Positions 13,155 through 22,300 of a DNA stretch of 64,000 nt are shown here, piece by piece. The notes beneath the pieces are model-generated. The model saw only the letters and a list, made by a program, of their open reading frames with translations. It was not told the DNA's origin and did not search any database. The position numbers were made by a program, and so were the translations under genes. The stretch's first letter is position 1. Each line of letters begins with the position of its first letter. Source of the DNA: Chamaea fasciata (lineage: Eukaryota; Chordata; Aves; Passeriformes; Sylviidae); the NCBI GenBank assembly GCA_029207755.1, contig JARCOQ010000006.1:17520890-17584889 (forward strand), read 5' to 3'.

Positions 13155-16051
13155 CTGCAGGATACAGCAACACAGAAATAGTTTCATTAATTACCAGGAA
13201 TCTATTAACTAATATCATGTGATAAGAATTAAGCCTCAATTAAGCTATGGCACAGGGTCACTAGGATTGACTTTGTTTTCTGAAAAGAGAAACACATGGT
13301 ATTTAGTCATTGTTAGCTCTATACAGGTACATAAAGGGGCAGGGAAAACAGCAGGGCATAAACTGCCTTCTCTATCACATCTCTGTCCAGGGACAATGAA
13401 CTTCCTTCTCCCTATACCATTTGATAACGATCATATTCAAAGCTCTAAATCCAACAGCAGAGGCCAAAGCATGGCCTTATTCTCCTTTCAGAGTGAACCA
13501 GTGCAGGTAGAAGTTACAGATGAATACCTCTGGGCAAGGTCTGTCACGCATTTCCTGATACATTCAGGTTAAAGAGGCACAGCCTGTTACAGCCTTCTGC
13601 CCTGGAGGCTAGCTCAAGCTGGAGACAGTCACACTTTCACTTCTACAGAACCTTACTGTAATCCTTACAGCCACTCATGATGGTGGCTACCATATGGGCA
13701 TAAAGAAGTATGGGTTAGTGACGTTGCTGTGCTCTTTTCCCGACACACAAACTACAGCCACGCAGTTCGGCATAAGAGTCCTGGCAACCAAACTGTGGCT
13801 TGAAATACCCTATATTCTGGTCACAGTGATGGGCATAGTTAGTTCACGCAGCCTTTCACCTGCCTGGTGTGAACACATCTATTATCCTAGCTGGTTTCCT
13901 AAATATCCCCAGAGAGAAGCTGTACTCAGAGAACCAAATGGGTTTTCATCTTCTGGCAGCCTCTGATTCAGTGATCCTAAAAGAGGGTCTGTGAAACATT
14001 TTGGTTGAGGCAGTAAGCAAATTCTAGTCTGCAGGAATCCTCTTCAGCAGTGCAAAATGTTTCTGTCTGCACAACTTGGGAAGAGAGTGAGGATAAACAA
14101 AAACAAACCTGGACTAAGTGTCCTTATATATCCCGGTATGAAGCTAGACAGGATATTGACTGTCCTACTAAGGAAGAAAAAATTAATAACGTACATCCAC
14201 TTCAACACAGCAATTCAAATGTTTGAGTATCCACCAAAACCATTTCCTAATTATAGAAAACACGTAGTAACAGTTTGGCAAATAGCTGAGTCCCATATGT
14301 CAATGCTGCTCAATTAAGCAATTCCTACTGCACTGTACTGTGTATCCTTGTAAGCCATCTCTGAACATCTACGTCGATACGGGCAGACGGCAAAGCACAC
14401 ATGGAACTGCAGAGGCACCAGGCACTGAATGGTTAAAAGCCATCTAAAGTCAACTGAGCCTAAGGGCATCTACTGTGAGTATTTCTAGCACTGTGTTAAG
14501 GATGGCCAACAGCAGGACCTCCTCAACTCCTGTCAGTTGACCGGGTGGTTTGAATCATTTCCCAACCTCTATTTGGACTGAAGACAATGGAGAAAGCGCC
14601 ACTTCTGAAGGCAGATGTCTGTAGGGCACTAACAGCGTCCATGGATGTGAACTGCTCAATACTGGTTATGTCACTCTCGCAAGGACTACCTTTTCCAACA
14701 ATGCAAGCGAGAGCTGCTGAAGGTGCATTTCATTGAGGTTTTTGTCCCTGGAATCTCGGTGTGTCTGCAGTGCACGGGCTGGATGCAGCAGCGCAGCCGT
14801 GAGCAAAGATTTTGTCTGTTGGCACAAAGACTCGGTGCAGCTGGTGTGAGCTATAATTTACCAGACAACTTCTACGTCTACCAGGACACTACAAGATAAT
14901 CATAGAGTAGGCCAAGGGGCAAGGAAGCCGAGAAGCTGCAAAACGAGGCTCTGAAATAGCAGTTGTTTTTCTTCCTATTATTTAAGGGGCCATAGAATTA
15001 AAATAAATCAAAATCCCACTTAAGTAATCTTAACTTTTTTTTTTTAAATCTGATTTTTTTAACCATTATTTTGAGTGTAAGCAAAAAAAAAATAAAAGAA
15101 AAAACAATTAGATAGTTTCCTCTTCTTTAGTGCGAGACACAACCTTCTGGCAGCAATCTTATAATACAGAGATGACCTTTTTTGATGCTTGGCCGAAATC
15201 TCTGATCTCATTAAAGGATAATCTAGTTTTTGACTGAAAAGGTAGATTCTCAGCATCACTCTCAGGTTTGTGTTCTGGAGGTCAGTAGCTTATAACTGAT
15301 GCCATAGACTTCTAAAGTATCCTGCTGATCTGCTACTGCTTTCATTTATAAAAATAGCTTCACCCTGTGAACCACCTACTTAAACATGTTTACTTTTGGT
15401 AATATTCATTTTGAAGTTCCTACAGTGAGCTTTTGAAGCAACATAAACAATGGTATTAAAAAAAAATCCTGCTTATCACAGCTTTCATTTACCTATAGTG
15501 ACTGCAATGTCACCTAAAAATGTAACTGCTGGAATGAAGTATATATGCCTTGCCAATGTTGACATGATAATAAAATCAATGTTTCTGAATATGACATTAT
15601 GCTTCTGAGCACACAGAGCACATTAATCTGAGACACATTAGCAGCAAGTGTTCCTGTTATTAATTTATATTTGGCCTTTGCATGATGCCAGATTTAACAC
15701 TCCAAGTCCTAAAACTGTCCTCATCTGACACGCTGATATTTGCTGTTTGCCTATACATCTGTAACAGGTGCACCTGCATTGCTAGCACACATTTTACTGT
15801 CTTCCCACTGTTATTTGATATGATAGTTATTCCATAACTATAGCCCTAATTTTACAGTAATATTTAGGAGGATAAAGCAGTCACTAAACACAAAAAGCTA
15901 ATTACTGTGCGTTATTTCACTCCAACAGACCTTTTTTCCCTTAGTTCAGGCGCAAACAGTAAATTAGCTTAACTGCACTGATGGTAATGAATCATTATAA
16001 TTAAGTATAATTCTCCATTAACCTTTTGGCTGTTTTTGTGCCTTTGAAGGC

Positions 16052-16077
16052 AAAAAAAAAAAAAAAAAAAAAAAAAA
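16052..16077. repeat. A26 homopolymer in intron 1
   Basis: Twenty-six consecutive A on the + strand, followed by GGCGCGAGAG. In gene sense it is a T tract. There is no recognisable retroelement body to its left, so I call it a simple homopolymer, not a retroposed tail. Confidence 0.85.
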
Positions 16078-17481
16078 GGCGCGAGAGAAAAGACTGGACT
16101 TGTGCCATATTAATTATATTAATGAAAATATAATCTTTGTTTTATTTTTAACAAGTTTTTCAAAGTGCCAAGGGGATGAACTCAAGAAAGAAAGAGAGAC
16201 TTGACAAAATGTGTGTCATGTGGATTCTCTCTATCAATCTTCGCAACCTTACTGTACATCACCTTCATTAAGCTGTGAAGCACTGGGGACGCTGATCAGC
16301 TACAGTGATGCAGGCCTTTATTAAACAACACGCTGTCCTGTCATTATGTGAGCGAGAATATAATACATTTTACATTGACAGAAAGTATTAATGATTCAAA
16401 AAGTGAAAGCTGCCTCCAGTACTTGCTGCCTGCGTTATTTTAGCTCAGTAAAGGTGATCCCCTGAGCCAACGCAGCACGCAGACGCTAGTGTTGCTACAG
16501 GAAGTGCAATGCAGGAGCACATTGGCAAAATCCTACCCACAGTTAATCCATCCACCACACTATTAAGATCAAACTCTTCTTTTGGTTCTTTTTTTTTTTT
16601 TTTTTCTCACTGCACTATGAAAAAGTCATTGACATAAATTATCTATTCTGTTACTAGCTTGAAATTACTGCAGGAACTCTAGTGATTAAAATAAATCTTC
16701 AGTATTTCCATATGTGCTGGTTCCTCAATCAGCTCCTAGCAGCATTAAGAATAATACATGATGGAAAAATGAAGCTACGGCAGTTGAGACCCATGCTACA
16801 AGCCAGGCAACAACCCACAGGATACTCTAGCTACTCAGAAACAATTAGGACTTTGGAGCCAGAAAGTCATCCACTTATTGCCTTGACTCATAATAGCTAC
16901 AGGACATATGAATTATCCATATCTATTCCACTTTACCAAGAAATCAAAACAAGATAAGACCAATTACAATATGCAAACAGAAATCTGAGGATACAATGGC
17001 AAGCTGCAAATATTTAAAACATGACAAAATGACTTGAGAATCCAGACACGTGCTCTGCCAGATAGGAAAAATTCACTGGAGAACGTGGAAACAGTTCACT
17101 TTAGATGGGTAGCTCTCTACAGCATGAACATCTTAGTTAAAAAGCATTGCCTGTAACCTGTTTTTCCCTCCCCCATTGCCCAAGGGGAGCATTTTAAGCA
17201 CTTATTCCAAGCCCGAAGCCAGAGGATTAGTTCCTTTGAGCAGGTCTGTATTCGGGATTCCTCTCCATGGGGTCCAGAGAAAGTTTGCCTCGCTTTGCAA
17301 GTTGCCCGAACTTTCAGGTAATGCTCCATTCTGCTGAATGCAAACATGCAGAAATCCTCAAACCTCACATTATACTCCAAAGATTATCATGGGGCTGCTT
17401 GCCTTTTTTTATTTTTTCCTTTATGAATTGTAGCCAGCAGAAGCTGTGGATTTGATGTATTGCCGTCTATTTTTACACAAG

Positions 17482-17514
17482 CAGCAGCAGCAGCGGCGGC
17501 AGCAGCAGCAGCAG
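17482..17514. repeat. (CAG)4(CGG)2(CAG)5 triplet tract in PPARGC1A intron 1
   Basis: Eleven uninterrupted triplets on the + strand: four CAG, two CGG, five CAG. In the PPARGC1A sense strand this is (CTG)5(CCG)2(CTG)4. It creates a spurious poly-Gln reading frame on the + strand. It lies about 720 bases inside intron 1 from the exon 1 donor. The two CGG interruptions would tend to limit length instability. Confidence 0.92.
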
Positions 17515-18129
17515 TTCACACAGTCCTGCATAAACTCTATTCTCACAGTTCATCCTGTTGTCTGTGCTGTGCAGTGGGATTTAACCATTTCTTGGACTAC
17601 TCAGATTGACAGCAAACCCTGCTCTACGGGGCATTAGCTACAGCGTCAGTATTCCAATACCACAAGTAGCAGGGAAACGTCTCCTTCCAGAAATCTCTTT
17701 TAAAAGCATCTAAAGCCAAACAACAGGGTATTCATTCCTGTGTGCGTGTTTGTGTTCTGCAGCTGACAAACAAGGAAAAAACCTTCGACAGAGCACAGTG
17801 AAACAAGGAATTAAAATATGAAGCCGTGAGTTAATTATAACTTTTTTTTTTAAAGAAATATTATCTTAATCTAAATAAACATGGCATTTCTCCAACCAGG
17901 CCACTAAACGCCACTGGAAACGCCACTTCAAACACCGATTCATATCAGTATCTTAAAGCATAAATATTGCATATGACGGGAAAGCGAGCCAGAGGCACAT
18001 GAAAATAGTTTCCAACTGCAGGAGATACTATACTGATGACAGGAGCTCAGCTTTGATTTGCTCAAGGCATCGCAGAGTAACCTTAAAATAGCAAACTTAC
18101 TGGAGTTAAGATAAGATACGGACTTGTTT

Positions 18130-18310
18130 GCAAAGTACGCTGCCTCGGCCGTCCTGCCGGTGCCCTGCCGAGCCCGCGGCCCCCGGCAGCTGCCGGCACC
18201 CCACGGCCGCCCACGCCGCGCACTCCTCACCTCGAGATCACTCCATACAGAGTCCTGGTTGCACATGTCCCACGCCATCCAGCTGCGGATCGACGGCAGG
18301 AAAGCTGGCA
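18130..18310. other. CpG-rich segment over exon 1 and its donor
   Basis: CpG dinucleotides are dense from about 18130 to 18300 (for example CCTCGGCCGTCCTGCCGG and GGCCGCCCACGCCGCGC), unlike the AT-rich surroundings. Further CpG-rich stretches follow at about 18540-18565 (contains GCGGCCGC) and 18760-18860. Together they form a broken CpG island across the start of the gene. I counted by eye; no formal observed/expected ratio was computed. Confidence 0.65.
18231..18278 (-). CDS. PPARGC1A: PPARGC1A exon 1, coding part (residues 1-16)
   Basis: It encodes MAWDMCNQDSVWSDLE, the canonical N-terminus of PGC-1alpha from the proximal promoter. Like mouse, and unlike human, it lacks the extra Glu-Ser pair before VWSD. 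The start ATG is at 18278-18276. Its context (TGG ATG G) has T at -3 and G at +4, so it is only moderate. The donor GAG|GTGAGG at 18231/18230 is strong and phase 0, matching exon 2. The protein is a nuclear coactivator that docks on PPARs, ERRs, NRF1 and other factors to drive mitochondrial biogenesis, gluconeogenesis and thermogenesis. The LXXLL motifs, RS region and RRM are encoded beyond the left edge. An out-of-frame upstream ORF overlaps this start. Confidence 0.96.
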
Positions 18311-18352
18311 AACTACAGTCCAGAGACAGGCAGGCAGGCAGCAGACACTCAT
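18231..18352 (-). CDS. Upstream ORF overlapping the PPARGC1A start (first segment; ends in exon 2 at 13085)
   Basis: An ATG at 18352-18350 in the leader opens a frame shifted relative to the main ATG (74 bases apart). It reads MSVCCLPACLWTVVCQL... for 40 codons plus two bases to the exon 1 donor. After splicing it continues as S-VLLWLVKTSLF... to a TAG at 13087-13085 in exon 2, 63 codons in all. Unspliced RNA would instead stop at a TGA straddling the exon/intron junction. The ATG context is weak (T at -3, A at +4), so leaky scanning to the main ATG is expected. A conserved repressive uORF is known in the PGC-1alpha leader. The position and first residues (MSV) fit that uORF, but its extension over the main start is unusual. 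Translation of the peptide is inferred. Confidence 0.6.
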
Positions 18353-18403
18353 GCAGGCAACGAGACCCTCTCTGAGAGTGAACCGAAGGCACCTGTCTTA
18401 CTA
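18279..18403 (-). other. PPARGC1A: PPARGC1A 5' untranslated leader (about 125 nt)
   Basis: The sense strand from 18403 begins TAGTAAGACAGGTGCCTTC and matches, as far as I remember it, the start of the human PPARGC1A mRNA. I therefore place the transcription start near 18403. The leader contains one upstream ATG (18352) and a (TGCC)n-like pyrimidine-rich stretch at about 18321-18345. There is no stop codon in frame with the main ATG anywhere between 18403 and 18278. The exact start site is inferred by homology from memory, so it may be off by some bases. Confidence 0.75.
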
Positions 18404-18412
18404 CTGTTCCCC

Positions 18413-18422
18413 GTCACATGAC
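18413..18422. promoter_or_regulatory. GTCACATGAC M-box/CLEAR-like E-box
   Basis: The ten-base element GTCACATGAC differs by one base from the palindromic CLEAR consensus GTCACGTGAC bound by TFEB/TFE3/MITF. It lies at about -10 to -19, between the TATA-like element and the inferred start. TFEB is known to activate PPARGC1A during fasting in mammals. Use of this particular site is inference. Confidence 0.55.
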
Positions 18423-18427
18423 AAAGC

Positions 18428-18436
18428 TATTAAAAA
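18428..18436 (-). promoter_or_regulatory. TATA-like element of the PPARGC1A proximal promoter
   Basis: The sense strand reads CTTTTTAATAG, an AT-rich TATA-like core at -25 to -33 from the start inferred at 18403, which is the right spacing. It is not a consensus TATAAA box. It also resembles a MEF2 site but fails the YTAWWWWTAR pattern. It supports the start-site placement. Confidence 0.6.
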
Positions 18437-18487
18437 GTAGGCTGGGCTGTCACTCATCCAGCCTTCTGGAGCCGCTGCTCCAGCCCG

Positions 18488-18495
18488 TGACGTCA
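18488..18495. promoter_or_regulatory. Perfect cAMP response element TGACGTCA
   Basis: A full palindromic CRE lies about 85-92 bases upstream of the inferred start. The mammalian PPARGC1A proximal promoter has a well-known CRE at roughly -130 through which CREB/CRTC (glucagon, exercise) and ATF2 (p38, adrenergic) act. The same motif at a comparable location makes orthology likely, though the spacing here is shorter. Confidence 0.85.
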
Positions 18496-18682
18496 CCAGG
18501 GGCAGACCCAGCCTGAAGTGAAGTAAATCTTTGCAAAACCCGCTCAGACCTCGGCGGCCGCGGCAACACGCTGTGATTCAAAGCACATTTCCACGCCACA
18601 CCCCCGGAACACTGCTCCTGCCGTAGCACAGCTCCCATCCTTCCCCATCTTTTTTAATTTCTTAGCTTGCTTTCTTTGTCTT

Positions 18683-18705
18683 CCCCCCCCCTCCCCCCCC
18701 CCCCC
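18683..18705 (-). promoter_or_regulatory. G-tract (G13-A-G9) in the sense strand, PPARGC1A promoter
   Basis: The + strand is C9-T-C13, so the PPARGC1A sense strand carries 22 G with a single A, about 280-300 bases upstream of the inferred start. This can fold into a G-quadruplex and is a candidate SP1/MAZ-type platform. It is also a likely site of assembly or length error. Confidence 0.8.
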
Positions 18706-18996
18706 AGCACACAATAGGCAGAGCTGTGCTTATAATATGGAAAAAGTGAAGTGACTCCCAGGCGAGCTACAGCCTGCGGGCTCTGAGTAGCCCGAGAACC
18801 TTTTCCCGTGCCCGCGCCGGTTCCCCGCCGCTGCTCTCTGGAGAGGCTATCCCAGAGTTCGGCAAAAGTTACGCCTCCTCCCAACATTTTTCTGCACTCG
18901 GGGATTTTGCACCTCCCCAGGTATTTTGCTTAGGTTATGGTTTCTCATAGACAATTGCAACTCAAGTTAGTTTTTCCACGGTAAATATATCGGCAA

Positions 18997-19024
18997 CCCC
19001 GCCCCCCCCAACACCCCCCACCCC
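18997..19024 (-). promoter_or_regulatory. Four-tract G-quadruplex motif
   Basis: Read in the PPARGC1A sense strand this is G4-T-G6-TGTT-G8-C-G4, four G runs with loops of 1, 4 and 1 bases. It fits the classical intramolecular quadruplex pattern exactly. It lies about 595-620 bases upstream of the inferred start and just before the + strand TATA-like element at 19053. Confidence 0.8.
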
Positions 19025-19228
19025 AGCATTTCTCTGAAATGGACTCAGCATCTATAAAAAACGTTCCTACGGTTATCTCACCTGCTCCGAGGGGGAAGCC
19101 TGATCCTGTTCCCAGATGGATTACAGTACTTCTAGCTGCTCTTTTATCACTCCTCTGTCTCAGTGCATTCTCCAAGAAACCACGGCTGTTCCAAGGAACT
19201 GCCTCCGCCCTGCCCACGGCCGCCGTGA

Positions 19229-19271
19229 CCCCCGCCCGCCTATATAAGCTGCCTCAGGGGGCATTGCTGCA
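19229..19271 (+). promoter_or_regulatory. Candidate divergent core promoter (GC box, TATATAAG, initiator-like)
   Basis: On the + strand a GC-box-like CCCCCGCCC ends at about 19237, a perfect TATAWAAR box (TATATAAG) sits at 19241-19248, and an initiator-like CTGCACC puts A at 19271, 30 bases downstream. It faces away from PPARGC1A about 840 bases upstream of that gene's start. A second + strand TATAAAAA is at 19053-19060. No clear downstream transcript or donor was identified, and AATAAA at 19307-19312 follows closely. Function is not shown. Confidence 0.4.
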
Positions 19272-19320
19272 CCCTCCTGACCTGAACCCAGTGTTTGTTC
19301 ACTGAAAATAAATTAATTAA

Positions 19321-22300
19321 AACATCTCTTGTCGTGTGAAAATCCAGACACGCTGTTCACACCTGTCTCCCCGTCAAAGCTTTTCCCAGACAATAAGGGC
19401 TGCTGCAGGTGCAACTGGTTTATGATGCCCCTTAGCATTGCGTACACAACAAATTCCATGCACCAAGATGAACTGCAAATTGTTGTCCAGAACGGGGAAG
19501 GAAAATCCAAAAGTATAGGTCTTGTTTAACTATCCCCACCTGCCTGCTTATTGTCTTAAACTGCGGGGTTTTTTAATTTTCTGGGTGCAAAATTTCTCGT
19601 GAAACGTAAATGCTGGCTCCCTTGTGCTGGGCTACCAGTCAAAGTTACAAAACTATAGCTTATCATCCTCCATGTCATGAAATATTCATTTTCATTGTTA
19701 TTTGCAAACTTGAGTATTCTAAAGACTAAATGAATTCAATTATTATACAAGGCTATGGCAATTCTGCTGAGAGGAAAAAAAAATAAATAATAAGTACAAT
19801 TCTTGAAATAGCCTTTTTCCCACAGACACTGGAACCTTCAGAAATGGTAGGAGGTCTCAGATATATTCTTAGCTTATTTGTGTTTCCTTGTAATTCATTA
19901 TTGCCAGTCCTGATAAAATGTACATTTTTCTGAGCTTGTGCTTAAGTTGCAAATCACATCACACTGTCATATTTTCACCAAGCACTGATGACAAAAATTG
20001 CATTGTTTTTACTTTACTTAATTAAAAAAACACACAGCAAAATACTGAATAACTACAGAAAGCCTTTCCTACAAATAATTAAATTAACGGTATTGCTTTG
20101 CTCTAACGACAAAAAAAAAAAAAAAAAAAACCAACAAAACCCCACCAAAACCTAATTTCCTTCCCAATTATATGCTGATTTAATGATAAAACTGCAGTAA
20201 ATTATTAAGATCTGTGGCAAAGGTGAGTACCTCTACCCCCTGAACAGTCAACTGTGAAATAATACTGGGCACCTGCCTGCCTGGAGTGGAGTCAGTTCTT
20301 ATTAATTATTATCTGTGGATCCATGGGTGGTGGAATATTCTCCTTCAATACCTATTTATAATTGTGTTCATTGACTGTGCCGAATCCATCATCTGTTTTT
20401 TTTTGAAGTTTCATTCACACCTTTTATAGAAATGTATTTACACTGGAACATTTCATATTGCTGTTTTGGATATTTTGACCTGCTCATGTTGTTTCTATTT
20501 TCTACATTTCCACTTCAATACTTTCCCTTCAAATTAGCAAGTTAACTGATAAATATAAACTGTGACCTTAGTGGTGCTCTCGCCATACAAGCTTTAGAGA
20601 TTGAAGAACTTTTCTAGTGCACTATAGACGGAGCAACCAAGAGTAATAATTACAGAGCCCCCAGAGCTTTCCTATGGCCCTGTCCAGATTATAGCTTGAA
20701 CTCTGCTGGCAGTTCCAGCGTTACCTGGAAGTGATGCCAAGCAAAACTCCAACTACAAAAGACTCTGAGATTTCAACAACGGTTCCACATTGCTTGGGAA
20801 GAATTTTATTTATTTTTAACTGAAGTGTCTAACCCCAGCCATAGTGTAAATTTACCCACTAGGATCTTTTTTCCCCATGTTTTAATGTGGGTTTTGAGCA
20901 TAGTGCCCCAAGGAGGAGAAAAGCAAGGAAGACTGCTGCAGTGGTGGTGTAGTTTGGAAATGACGCAGCCTCCGCATCTGCAAATGAAACCTGTGAAAGG
21001 CAGCCAGCACCTAAACTGCTTCCTCAAAGGAACCTCGCCTTCTGAACATTCCCTAGAAGCTTTAGCAATGCTCTTCCCTCTGTTTTGACAACACTATAGA
21101 ATTGCACAAACATCTTCTGCGGGGCAATATCTGAGCACATATACACATCATATTTGGTTCCATAACAAACATATACAAAGAAAACCCTCCTTTAGCTGAC
21201 AAAGTCTGTGGGTTCCTTTGACACAATCTGCCCTGTTGAAATGTCTTTTATCAGACCACCCCTTCAATCACTGGATTTCCCCTGTTTTCAGGTTAGTCTA
21301 TACCAGGTCTCAGCAATTCCCAGATTTTCACTTTGCTTCTTTAAGGGCCATGATTAAAGAAAGTTCCGGTGAGCCTTCCAACAACATTTGGGCACTAATT
21401 CCCAAACCCTGACACATTTCTAACAGGACTGGAAGTTACGGCTGCCTGCAACAACAGGAAATACAAATCAAAGACCAAAGCCTTCAAGCCCTTTGTCCTT
21501 GACTTTTTCCTGGATTCAGCAATCATTTTATCTCTTTCTCCTCCTCTTTCACCCACATTTTCTAGCTATGGGTCAGTTTTTTATTCCCTGTAATTTAGGT
21601 TTCTCAAAGAAGCTATTGATTTTGGAGACCTCATGACCAAAACTTAGCCCCTTCATTATGACACTGAGGAAAAAAATATTTTCTTTCCTTGCCCCCAAGA
21701 TTATGGTACTCGCTTATTTTCATCCAAGTTTGCTACTTTCCCAGTGAAATAAGGACAAGCAAACTTGTACATAACAATAGTGCTGGAGTTTCAGACAGAT
21801 GAGGTTTGCAAATCAGTTCTTACATCGATTCAACACTTTCTGCTCAACCCTCCAAGAGTGAATGGAGGTTACAGCAAAAGATCAGCCAATGCTGTGTATG
21901 AAAGAGCAAACTGCACTCCAAAGGTGTGTTAGCGTGAATGGTGTTCTATATAAAGTATATGTACCCTATTAATTTTTTATTAAATATCTTTCTTCTGTGC
22001 ATCTTTACTCTTATTTTTTGCACAGTCCTGTATTTGTTCTCCAGTCCATTCTCTCTGCTCCACTTCTATCCTATTTGTTTGCTCTTTTTTTTTTCCCGTT
22101 CTCATATTCTTTTCCTTATTTATCCAGTTCATCCTACCCAGAATACACCCTCAATGGCATAAGCCAGTGAATCAAACTCCTTGAACTTCTGAGTTCATTG
22201 GTGCAGTAATTCTACAATGGAATAAAGACATCTGCTCTCTCTAGTTTTGTTAGGGTAGTTATGATCGGAGATTTTTTTTTAACAGAGAAACCAAGGATAG

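Larger units (their letters stand above)
13155..18230 (-). other. PPARGC1A: PPARGC1A intron 1 (5,076 bp)
   Basis: The intron is bounded by the exon 1 donor CTCGAG|GTGAGG (GT at 18230-18229) and the exon 2 acceptor (AG at 13156-13155). I see no gene inside. Its content is an A26 tract at 16052-16077, T17 at 16589-16605, a CAG/CGG triplet tract at 17482-17514, and AT-rich homeodomain-type sequence around 15580-16030 (many TAAT/ATTA cores) that could be regulatory. The first about 100 bases after the donor are very GC- and CpG-rich, continuing the promoter CpG cluster. Confidence 0.9.
18404..19320. other. PPARGC1A promoter region and proximal 5' flank
   Basis: This block is more GC-rich than its surroundings, with several CpG clusters, the E-box, TATA-like element, CRE, two G-rich motifs and the divergent TATA box listed separately. 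A NotI-type GCGGCCGC lies at about 18555-18562. The only open frame of note is an 88-codon frame at 19039-19305 on the + strand, treated as a finding because nothing identifies it as a gene. Confidence 0.75.

Noticed and set aside
17446..17637. + strand ORF with a poly-Gln/Arg run
   Set aside because: It is the triplet repeat inside PPARGC1A intron 1 read on the antisense strand; nothing else supports coding.
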